From NCBI RefSeq assembly GCF_000142905.1, contig NW_013657672.1, forward strand, positions 387,919-418,173: a stretch of DNA of 30,255 bases. Reading direction: 5' to 3'. Of the stretch, positions 17,901-22,957 are shown piece after piece. A model generated the notes under the pieces. That model had not been told where the DNA came from. It ran no database searches and saw nothing but the letters and a program-made list of their open reading frames with translations. This DNA comes from Thecamonas trahens ATCC 50062. Its lineage: Eukaryota; Apusozoa; Apusomonadida; Apusomonadidae. A program made the translations under genes and the position numbers. Each line of letters opens with the position of its first letter. The first letter of the stretch is position 1.

Positions 17901-20900
17901 GGAGAGCGACGAGGTCGGGGTGGTCGTTGCCAGCGTAGCCGTTGGCGGCGAGTAGAACAAGCATGTACTCGTGGACGCGGACAAGAACGCGGATGACAAA
18001 GAGGAGGACCGGCGACGAGGTTGGGGCAAACTTGCCCGTGTCAAGCTCGAGGACGAGGTCGAGAAGCTTGCGGAGGGCGGAGAGGACGACAAACGGCGAG
18101 TGTCGGAGCTCGTTGAAGAGGAGGCCGTTTGCGGTGGCAAGGGCCTCGGGGTGGGCGTCGGCGTCGAGCGGAACAGAGTCTGGTGCGTCGGCGAGCGCGT
18201 CGGCGTCTGGACGTGCGGCCCATGCGCCGGGCTCAAAGAGAACTGCCTCGATGACATCCTGCAGCTCGAGGGCATCAAGGGCATGAATGCGACCCTCGTC
18301 GGCGAAAAAGTCGAGGATGAGCGGGATGCGGATGTAAGGTGCGGTGAGGTAGGAGAGGAGGAGCTCCGAGTCGCGCGAGGTGAGGCGGCCGTCAAAGGTG
18401 GGAACGGAGGGGAGGTGGAGGACGTCAGCCTCAGAGGCGATGTCCTCACCAGCGAGGACAGACGGATCGCCACCGGTAGGCGGAGCGCGCGGGAGCGAGA
18501 CGTGGATGAGCTTTGAGAACTTTGCGCCCCACTTTGCGCCGACGATCTTGGTCACGCCCTTGGCCACGGCCTTGCCGACCTTGCCTGCAGCGAGCTCCTT
18601 GCCAAAGGCCGAAACCTTGAACCCATTGGCTGGGTTGGTGTACTTCCAGGCGAGAGCGGCGTCGGCGACACGCCAGCGGCGAAGCGGTGGCAGGGCGTCC
18701 GAGGTCGGGGCCATGCAGAGCTTAAAGGTGAAGACGATGTCACGAAAGTAGGCGAGCTGCGGGTAGTTGTCGACGAGCAGCGGGTCTTCGCCAGAGAGGT
18801 AGAGCGGGAGGCGGGATGACTCTGCTGGGAAGCCCATGGCGATGCAGATCTGGGAGAGCAGACGGGCGTCACCGGACGAGAGAGTGCGCGACGACTCGTA
18901 GCCAAAGATGACGTGATCGTTGTCGAGCATTGCCTCGAGGCCGGTAAAGTAGTCGAGAACCTTTGTGCGGGCCACGACATAGGCCGGCTCGAGGAAGCGC
19001 ATGGTGCGCGACTCGACGGCAAAGGCGCCGATGCGGAAGCCAAACGGAGCGACCGGACCGGGGGCTGATCCGGCGTAGTGGGCAGAGAAAACGGAAGGGA
19101 TGTCAGTGGCGGTGACGCGGAGGACGGCATCGGCGACGGCGGCCATGGCGGCAAAGGTGAGGATGCGGAGGGCATCGAGCGAGCGGGTGACCTTGACCGA
19201 GAGTGAAGCGGCGGCAAAGTGACGAAAGAGCATGTGGATGAGGGCGACGATGTCCTTCTGGGTCTCGTGGCGCATGGGCGTGTCCCGCCAGAAGCACGGA
19301 TGATCGATGGCTGGCGGGAGCGGGGTGGGGAGGACGCGAGTGAAGAGCGAGGAGATGAGGGCGACGCGGACGGCGTACGAGTTCTTGACCAGACTCGCCT
19401 GGTTGGCGAGGAGGGTCGAGACCGAGACGCAGTGGCGGAGCGCCTGGGCGGCCTCGTCGAGCGTGGTCACGGTCTCGGGTACAAGCGTGAGCTGCATGGG
19501 GCGGAGGATGGGCGGCGGCGCTGGCTCGCCGGCGAGATGGTCGACGCTCGAGTCGCGGACAAAGCGGTCAAAGAGCGGCCAAGCTCCCTCGTCGTCGGCG
19601 GCGGCGCCAGGCGCGGCCTCGAGCGCAAGCTCTGGCGGGAAGATCGGGTTAGACTTGCGGGCGAGGGTCCATGCAGAAGACGCGAGCTGCTCGGTGATGG
19701 CCTTGGCGGTCGCGAGCTGCGATTGCGAAATGAGTGCGTCCGGGACAAGCTGGGCGATGAGGGCGTAGCGTCGAGCAGTCTCGCGGGCAACAACCGAGAC
19801 AAGGACGTACTCTGAGGGTGAGAGAAAAGGGGCGGCAGCGAGCTGGCCTGTGACAGCCGACGCGATGCTGAGCTTGAGCACGCCGTCCATGACGTCTGCA
19901 GCACGGCTGGCGACGCCTGCGGTGCGAAGGAGGTAGCGGAAGGTGGACGCGACGGCGAGGCCGGCCGACGGATCAGGGCCGCGCGGCGGCGGGAAGAACT
20001 CGAGGGCGACCGAGACGTCTGGCGAGGCGGCGGCAACATTGACCGGCGTTTGTGCCAGGTGCGGGAGGACGTGCTGGTAGAGCCAGAGCGGGCCGCAGGT
20101 CGGCTGCGGGTAGAAGAGCGGGAAGCAGTAGAGGAACCAAAAGGCCGAGTCGTGGACCCGCTCGGCGGCGATGTTGGGGATGGAGAGCGAGCGGGCCCGG
20201 AGCTCGGCACCCTCGGGCGGCGCAAAGGTGTGTGGGTGGTACTGTAAGCCGGACCCAGTGTTGGTGAGGGTAAACTCGTAGGTGCCAGGCGTCGTGCACT
20301 TGAGCGCACCAACAACCATGTGAGTGGGCGTGGGCTCGGGATCGGCCTCGGTCGGCGGCGGGGCAACCCAGCCGCCCGGGACAAGGAGCACGCCGCCGGG
20401 CGGGAGGGCGCGGACGGCAGCCACCAGCTGCTCGAGAAGAGCCACGAGGGCAGAGTCGCGGCGGAACGAACGCGACGAGGCCAGCTCAGCCATCTTGGCA
20501 GCAAGCGCCTCGCCGGCGCGCAGGGTGGCGATGGCGGCGTCGATAGTGGCGGGCGGAACGGCAGACGGGACCAGGGCAGCGAGCGCCGGCGACGTCCTCA
20601 CGGCTTCGGCAGCCTCGGCGATGAGGCCGAGCGCACAGCTGACGTTGCCGAGCGACGGCGCAACCGTGGCACGATAGACTGAAGCCTCGTCGCCGGCATC
20701 GCCGCCGTCGAGGTACGGGTCGGCAAAGATGTCGGCGACGGCCGGCTCTCGCCACAGAAACTGTGATCTGCCGGGCGATGCACCTGTCGCGGCGGTGGGA
20801 GCAGATGCAGCAGATGCAGCAGATGCAGCAGCAGCAGCAGCGGCGGCGGCGGTGGTAGCCGCGGCGTCGTCGTCGACCGCTGACGACGTCGCCGAGCTGA

Positions 20901-21054
20901 ACTGCGAGTCGTCGACTTGTAGCGTTTGCGACGGTGGAGTGTAGGTCGGGGCAGGCGTGGGCTGGACAAGACCATACTCTTGCGACGTCTCCTTGATAGC
21001 AGATGCCGCCGAGTCGTAGGCCTCTTCCGCTTGTTGCTTGAACTTTTTCCACAT
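8674..21054 (-). CDS. giant DUF3638/DUF3645 SF2-like ATPase with EF-hands and Vps62-like C-terminus
   Basis: 4,126 residues in one exon; start at the ATG opening MWKKFKQQAEEAYDSAASAI, an amphipathic helix, with an Ala-rich tract after it. Residues about 290-400 hold a module with LLVPGGWV and TNTGSGLQYHPH. The core, about 2530-3290, has helicase-like motifs: Walker A GAGKTT (2540-2545), TLVVQCVPGALL, VVVSTPSSLKSF, DEVD box (2717-2720, DEVDWILHPLKSELNWPL), the DUF3645 block AVPFVGKDRPSEASEFSHPD (about 2905-2935), YDQVHTTGMDIKQHFTAKAA, and an arginine-finger-like GAFRMRGIGQGQTLD (about 3250). A Glu-Gln tract is near 3425-3450. Four EF-hand loops start at about 3582 (DTDGDGSLSASE), 3618 (DGDGDGRLSLEE), 3808 (DHDADGVLTTDE) and 3844 (DVSRDGRIDFAE). 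The end, about 4005-4080, resembles Vps62-type domains (VYVWRGVAPSEHYAVLGMVA). ATP- and Ca-dependence are inferred; substrate unknown. Fungal and protist relatives are often labelled ubiquitin hydrolase without proof. Confidence 0.9.
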   Translation of the reverse strand: MWKKFKQQAEEAYDSAASAIKETSQEYGLVQPTPAPTYTPPSQTLQVDDSQFSSATSSAVDDDAAATTAAAAAAAAASAASAASAPTAATGASPGRSQFLWREPAVADIFADPYLDGGDAGDEASVYRATVAPSLGNVSCALGLIAEAAEAVRTSPALAALVPSAVPPATIDAAIATLRAGEALAAKMAELASSRSFRRDSALVALLEQLVAAVRALPPGGVLLVPGGWVAPPPTEADPEPTPTHMVVGALKCTTPGTYEFTLTNTGSGLQYHPHTFAPPEGAELRARSLSIPNIAAERVHDSAFWFLYCFPLFYPQPTCGPLWLYQHVLPHLAQTPVNVAAASPDVSVALEFFPPPRGPDPSAGLAVASTFRYLLRTAGVASRAADVMDGVLKLSIASAVTGQLAAAPFLSPSEYVLVSVVARETARRYALIAQLVPDALISQSQLATAKAITEQLASSAWTLARKSNPIFPPELALEAAPGAAADDEGAWPLFDRFVRDSSVDHLAGEPAPPPILRPMQLTLVPETVTTLDEAAQALRHCVSVSTLLANQASLVKNSYAVRVALISSLFTRVLPTPLPPAIDHPCFWRDTPMRHETQKDIVALIHMLFRHFAAASLSVKVTRSLDALRILTFAAMAAVADAVLRVTATDIPSVFSAHYAGSAPGPVAPFGFRIGAFAVESRTMRFLEPAYVVARTKVLDYFTGLEAMLDNDHVIFGYESSRTLSSGDARLLSQICIAMGFPAESSRLPLYLSGEDPLLVDNYPQLAYFRDIVFTFKLCMAPTSDALPPLRRWRVADAALAWKYTNPANGFKVSAFGKELAAGKVGKAVAKGVTKIVGAKWGAKFSKLIHVSLPRAPPTGGDPSVLAGEDIASEADVLHLPSVPTFDGRLTSRDSELLLSYLTAPYIRIPLILDFFADEGRIHALDALELQDVIEAVLFEPGAWAARPDADALADAPDSVPLDADAHPEALATANGLLFNELRHSPFVVLSALRKLLDLVLELDTGKFAPTSSPVLLFVIRVLVRVHEYMLVLLAANGYAGNDHPDLVALLPRDLQLPRDLAVPAGLVGPLANLAASVTADLHGRVFSMLEGWRMRALRDRDVATACVVHAHIAYLYKAATPASLDDQAATALLSAQIFLNINYRFSLDAPTSLGHGTPDEGASREDPDAPGDKLNTELYISQMELFELFQKHRVKLEAYLKNHPPAANAILEAIIRVVTFAGSLAAVHDPSAPPPRNWASLPRPFCSGRFVPDTEDSLKASMAPLDGESYEDWLRRVTTDSVGTEINVQLGEFTLKKNTMQLLDDEIGEAADFTAAYGKSASGADRLQAVLVQSTVHRTWLRLVGKRHDVHQWLTLDPRPFASSLFTRSLSSLTGPEAWVRAALAPIAPFALKGLTVKFAQGSYANACVAIGAARVRTALDATAPQGMGADDPFAGDSDDDAPVVADSAPDAGDSRLPGLKGASSVRTLREFVVFRNPAVVHIYDVFEYGRRFYRRLIFSSSAEYTHSDAEPMLMTLGSGINQAISGDYDAAYPRRPSVVVTRTLTAQLGRQVFVPERTLRGIVPAALLDEYAFWQNDDDSLTGYLRCDGDASRDETRPPSLITISLALGETSSGEHNPLATRGIITRTLLIDNGADLTLGDAAASDDDAAPIVGANDMSSAPPPNAAQAFLKPDPNAPVLTLLNPMMAAAGSHLASLAAVLTRLETLSHILVWSHAPPQVARVELPRLRLTFDARPGPDGAPVLYSNDYAGLFISNHRCVMTEQLLDGLGNAILLQNGNRELFVLVPAACMPARPDTGQAFPSGILLNRSSREWLGNLGDVRTYLYAVHASRTFLIAPTLSATLYLLLLRFMSRQYDRVARMAAAAVSDTALSPEEAQIFELLEFLGSDQSPGANAVRLRISLATAASRTAMPVAWSLAKEMAAYVRGREYVPIATRLTPDEEREVLDLIGPQALAASYILRNRSEYLRVLQSGVRGTMALTPPPTPHPELAHFDGVVDKSALSSVSKFSAGSRALPQYASPVSATGASAVKFLVKALSTGLRVVGDDSSLGFVFFYELLIGALKIQLLPSDSPSALAEALVRTAPTKQTCSTSNLMSILRICMANPAVATSGELPSYSALLQAKKAADTSSKYIPSAVKGMFQKGSATLDFLSQIHSVLNARSSSLAWPCVPNLAATFSPPTSLALDVPDSSRAALKAGIGSPRIVSYGCARRVLGESSAVSGAELAAFAAAPLSVLGLDKYVVQLPAVAEPVDAALPFDVAAHPYAKSHIASAMIERLAGDCEYFATRTNSATAPQLAKLTTANIGALAAGVQSSVSGVNAAAAWVADIEAVLVTQHSSDTQRALELIFTLLEAANNVGSGSRDRLVFGLLQDAGFQLHAWMELLVAWMLDNEGVGKLSAFNPFLDRDQLAALEQQIASVLLLVNRVGQTARAISAAQELGKMLRQLAVRGPALAGSPELDTLQQGLVLKASSLAGALATERHYVSRTDYGYDPRYLVFEYATNIMLRGAQVALVAKFEAAFKAGSSLCHQMIMGAGKTTVVGPLLALLLGSQSTLVVQCVPGALLEFSRGVMRERFSSLICKPVYTFVFTRSTPVTPQLHAKLLKARETNAVVVSTPSSLKSFAIKFVELMHMLEQQGAFEGGTGPAPQTSDDSMSAKMSGWFKSVSKSVTTSVSTWSSRVSSEAVAELKAQAQVCVDILSLFNTGVELLDEVDWILHPLKSELNWPLGAKEPLDFTSAGLRWQLPWHVLDAIFYAQTGQLTVDYGESRVALRVLEAIKAAIDAGAASQALQMTPHVVVLDKAFFTRELLPLLAQWTALWVVDHGVRALSAEEVGEYLLRGSRASSEVVAKASAHLDDEALKMLNLGHEWLTSFLPHALAKINRVSYGLLAASDIALAAKRGSFMPTSRKLLAVPFVGKDRPSEASEFSHPDIVIGLSILAYRYEGLRWSDFKTVLSSLRGCMIHEYGPYANRPSVVKYREWVEAAGGTVRGGGGEVGERRPGVEIAPAGEEFTDLWPLQLLDLKDAEQMGLLYKLLAPSATAIAWYLFEHAFPETMSFQTLKLSASGQELGGELLFGRRVGFSGTPSDLVPLEFGKCHFERGDDGKIMHFLTSPQVMTHRVLAPGWTVKSVLDAVAQANPPYHALIDTGALVTGYSNYEVAEYLLDAGLEGMDGVVYLDEADCKMILLRAGRKVMKLAACGVAKAKRFSFYDQVHTTGMDIKQHFTAKAAITLGKDMTFRDYAQGAFRMRGIGQGQTLDILIIPEVANLIERQVAAGRGPSRGAARTDMLANVAAWLNINQMKSEKLQFNLLCEQNLGNLWRKAAFGQLTADKTFASVPSDALALFREPVDMSVANCVPQLTSYTQKLEAAVADHAPFLSAQASSTASEIISMVSATEKAAPAAESDAADDAKERSFGSEQVQEQEQEQEQEQEQEQEMEIEKEQERVPMQAAAVKYARDGEGPHTYTLAQLAEHTGVGSSSPLYPLSDFSVATKAGPSPVMAFPAFVGLSNNYYPAAWSEGVRSGSSKYRRIKNVVVVLELVPTTSTPSGGEADGGGLTPGQREALQSAFALYDTDGDGSLSASETRELLKALDVDVASGGAGAVAAVMDGDGDGRLSLEELEAAMAGHTFYGLDESRHFVAVDLAEAASLRRAIHLAKTSGSLGGVFGENVNGLGFSLRVGSRVLDATPGFRAASPYQALMAESVLRYFDSDTDYADKALNMLLRALQKNELGLRAAFFERARAARRRSQAPWHETPLARLFVTQDEFHLLQFRATVARIRALMRARGLFLRDAFRAFDHDADGVLTTDELYAGLRWLGLDMTPGSLKDLVQAMDVSRDGRIDFAEFRETFTDPDDEEWSRSANVASVADGPAQVGAVVPVVPVVPAVTAPAGSSDAPGPSTAVGAPGSCPVASDVLAQIEVSMEVCKDFTEVWNSKGSMAKSKGSIWAPKDGMLKARNKEAVVVGHAAASSHKAPKKGEVYSLVVRDRSVTRFQKSDVLGEVIAFFAPPVARWHLAWKCTRGKTEVYVWRGVAPSEHYAVLGMVATNSSEPPPVDMVRCVHKSWLVAGGAATSVWRDASGKELFRVGGLGLLWAGAAPPPDAVWTLRGEEFVCPRP
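10720..10776 (-). repeat. CTCCTG hexanucleotide repeat encoding Glu-Gln
   Basis: About nine copies of CTCCTG with single-base variants give a Gln-Glu alternating run on the minus strand inside the giant protein, just after the ATPase core and before the EF-hands. It is probably an unstructured or single-helix linker. Confidence 0.85.
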
Positions 21055-21293
21055 GGTACGCTTTGTGGGTGAAGAGCTGAGGGTGCACCTGAGACTTGTG
21101 ACCCGACCCGTGAGCGAACAAAAAAGGCTCAGCGAGCGTTCCGGACAGAGTTTTTGCGTTTGAGCAAACGAGTGGCCGAACGAGTTGTCGTCGGCAAAGG
21201 GCGTGGCGTGGTTGGGGGGTGAAAGGGCGAGACAAAGGCACACCGCTCTCGAGTATATTTACCTGGGACGGCGTCAACTTTTGTTCACAGCTC
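21055..21293. promoter_or_regulatory. bidirectional promoter region, with TATA-like element on the plus strand
   Basis: The region lies between the start of the giant gene (minus, 21054) and the proposed first exon of the snoRNA host transcript (plus). The plus strand has TATATTTA at 21254-21261, about 40 bases before the ATG at 21294. The minus-strand leader holds a T-run and no clear TATA box. Direct evidence is limited to base composition and position. Confidence 0.35.
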
Positions 21294-21570
21294 ATGGTAC
21301 GCCAACTCTTCCTTCCTTCTTCCCCCCTCGTCTACCTCCCGGCTCATGCGCTATGCCTCTGCATTTGAGCGCGTGCTTGCGCAGCCTTTCTCTCTCTGTT
21401 TCTGTCTGCCGCCATACTGGGCGCAGGGGGGGGGGGGGGGAAGGGGGCTCGCAGCAGAGGGTGTGGGATTATGGTGGCGAATTGTTTTTTTTTGCCTTTG
21501 TTTGATTGGAGCACCGACTGCCGTCTGTCGACTACCTTGGGCAAGGCAAGACCAGTCGAGGCTGGAAAGG

Positions 21571-21672
21571 GTGTGTGGGCGGTGACGAGAAACAGATGTT
21601 CATCGCTAGAACCGTTGATGCCTCAAAGAGGCCATGAAAATACACTTCTCTTGGCTGTCTGAGCCCACACAC
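21571..21672 (+). ncRNA. box C/D snoRNA A (predicted LSU rRNA methylation guide)
   Basis: A perfect 10-bp terminal stem, GTGTGTGGGC (21571-21580) with GCCCACACAC (21663-21672), encloses box C GTGACGA (21582-21588, one change from RTGATGA) and box D CTGA (21659-21662). An internal C'-like TTGATGC lies at 21615-21621; D' is degenerate. The 13 bases just upstream of box D (21646-21658, TTCTCTTGGCTGT) are complementary, with one G-U pair, to ACAGCCAAGGGAA, a highly conserved large-subunit rRNA sequence as I remember it. By the rule of the fifth base upstream of box D, the target is the C following ACAG. Box C/D RNAs guide 2'-O-methylation by fibrillarin in the nucleolus. Location in a putative intron fits this role. 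It seems an equivalent of the guide for the same site in yeast (snR64, from memory). Confidence 0.78.
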
Positions 21673-21752
21673 GTTTTCCTTCCCTCCTCCCCCTCCCCCT
21701 CCCCCTCCCCTTGCTCCACCCGCACTCACCTGCACTCTCCTCTGGACGCATA

Positions 21753-21912
21753 GACCCTCATCAGGTGATGGAACGCCCCTGGTCACTGGAAACAGACGGC
21801 CAGTGGTAGTGGGAAGGAGCCGGCGGCCCTGCTGTCAACTGGGCGCCATCCGGCGCTCCTTCCTGCCGCCTCGACTGCACCCGACTGCCCTCCACTGGCT
21901 GTGTGGAGGGTC
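21753..21912 (+). other. long nested hairpin in the putative host exon
   Basis: Nested perfect stems: GACCCTC 21753-21759 with GAGGGTC 21906-21912 (7 bp); GCCAGTGG 21799-21806 with CCACTGGC 21892-21899 (8 bp); GGAAGGAGC 21812-21820 with GCTCCTTCC 21855-21863 (9 bp), extended by CGG/CCG after a 2-base bulge. This is more long pairing than expected from GC content alone. No known RNA family is recognised. It could be a structured exon or an independent RNA; the strand is assigned from the snoRNAs. Confidence 0.45.
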
Positions 21913-22009
21913 CTCTATGACCAGGTCTTCTTCTGGGTACGTATCTCTTTCCGACTCTCTCGCGCGCACACACGCTCTCTCCCCCTGCCCCCTGTGCCCC
22001 TGCGCCGCC

Positions 22010-22095
22010 AAGGACCTGTGATGTTATACACCTTTCGGGACTGATAAGTTATGCTTTGTGCGACAAACTACATACCAAGATCGCTGAGGATCCTT
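22010..22095 (+). ncRNA. box C/D snoRNA B (first of two paralogues)
   Basis: Box C GTGATGT (22018-22024) and box D CTGA (22084-22087) are flanked by a terminal stem, AAGGACCU 22010-22017 with GGAUCCUU 22088-22095 (5 bp, one mismatch, then C-G and U-G). A D'-like CTGA lies at 22041-22044. A small hairpin TTTGT-GCG-ACAAA occupies 22055-22067. Guide bases before D' (CTTTCGGG, 22032-22039) are complementary to CCCGAAAG. Those before D (ACCAAGATC, 22074-22082) are complementary to GATCTTGGT. Both are conserved LSU rRNA segments as I remember them. It lies between a GTACGT donor and a CTACAG acceptor, so it is probably processed from an intron. A second copy lies 306 bases downstream. Confidence 0.75.
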
Positions 22096-22315
22096 GCCGC
22101 GCACCCTTGCTTGCCGCACACCTCCCCACCTCCCCTCTGTCATCCACTCACATGCACACGCACCCTGCCTCCTCCACCACTGCTACAGACCTTGCCGAGT
22201 TCGCGGTTGCAATAACACCACTCTCATTCATGTTCGTGATGGTTTGTCTCGCGAGCTGCGCATGCTCACTGCAAAGGTACACCGCAGCATTGACCCTCTC
22301 CTCCCCCCCTTGTCT

Positions 22316-22400
22316 AGGAACAATGATGCAATATACCTTTCGGGACTGATAAGTTATGCTTTGTGACGACAAACTACATACCAAGATCGCTGAGGTTCCT
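22316..22400 (+). ncRNA. box C/D snoRNA C (second paralogue)
   Basis: This is a near-identical copy of snoRNA B in the next putative intron. Box C is ATGATGC (22323-22329), D' CTGA 22346-22349 and box D CTGA 22390-22393. The terminal stem differs in sequence from copy B but still pairs: AGGAAC 22316-22321 with GTTCCT 22395-22400, 6 bp. The internal hairpin keeps TTTGT/ACAAA while its loop changes from GCG to GACG. Both guide segments (CTTTCGGG and ACCAAGATC) are unchanged. Conserved boxes and guides with a changed but still paired stem are what selection on a snoRNA would leave. Confidence 0.77.
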
Positions 22401-22530
22401 TTCCACACTCCCTTCCTGCTCCCCCCTCCCCCCGTCGCGCGCGGCTGCGCTCCACCTCCTTGCATCCCAACTCACCATCACTCCATCACAGGTAGCCGAA
22501 AGGATTCACAAGTACAACGCAGGTGCTTAA

Positions 22531-22957
22531 ATACACACACACACTCGGTTGCCGGCCGAGCGGTCGCTCCGCTGACTCGACGGCTTGAGACTTTCTCGCA
22601 TTTACTGTGCTGACCATCTTTGCCTCTACATCATGGCAATTGGCACGGTGAACCGCGTGTACTTGAGCGCCCATCGATAGCTCGATAGCTCGCATACACA
22701 CGATATCAAGGCAAGAATTGGGCGCGCAGATGGCGCCCGTCGTCGTCATCGTCGCGCATCGTCATCAGAAAGGGTGAGCAGGTGGGATTCCGCTCCGTCG
22801 GAGCCGACTGTGTCGACGCCATGGGAGCTCTTTGCAAAGTATGGTGTCAGCCACTTCGCTTCGCTCAGCCGGCCGCGAGTGTTGGCGACTCGTAGCAGTG
22901 GCGGCAACAGATGCAACTCTATTGTTGACGATGGTACGGCGGAGGTTCATTCGTCTG
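22531..22957. other. intergenic region, tail-to-tail between host transcript and VAC14
   Basis: No gene is seen. It contains an ACACAC run (about 22532-22544), a hairpin AGCGG/CCGCT near 22558-22573, a short direct repeat CGATAGCT (about 22674-22690), and the presumed 3' regions of the plus-strand host and the minus-strand VAC14. A D-arm-like GGCCGAGCGGTC near 22553 is not followed by a T-arm, so no tRNA is called. Confidence 0.4.

Larger units (their letters stand above)
21294..22530 (+). other. candidate spliced snoRNA host gene (four exons)
   Basis: Splice-like signals occur in order. ATG at 21294-21296 is followed directly by donor GTACGC (21297). An intron carrying snoRNA A comes next, with ACTCAC near 21724-21729 and AG acceptors from about 21752 onward. 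A second exon ends at 21936 before donor GTACGT. Intron 2 carries snoRNA B, with CCACTCACATGC near 22144 and acceptor CTACAG ending 22188. Exon 3 is 22189-22276, with donor GTACAC. Intron 3 carries snoRNA C, with AACTCACC near 22469 and acceptor CACAG ending 22491. Exon 4 begins at 22492. Exons 3 and 4 join in one open frame ending TAA at 22528-22530 (peptide NNTTLIHVRDGLSRELRMLT, then AKVAERIHKYNAGA). I do not recognise that peptide, and exon 2 gives no convincing protein, so the host may be largely non-coding. Exon limits are inference. Confidence 0.4.

Noticed and set aside
21764-21925. GTGATGG as a box C for a further snoRNA
   Set aside because: There is no CTGA box D at a suitable distance; the region is better described by its nested hairpin.
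22551-22640. tRNA-Leu/Ser-like GGCCGAGCGGTC
   Set aside because: No matching D-stem closure, anticodon arm or T-arm follows.
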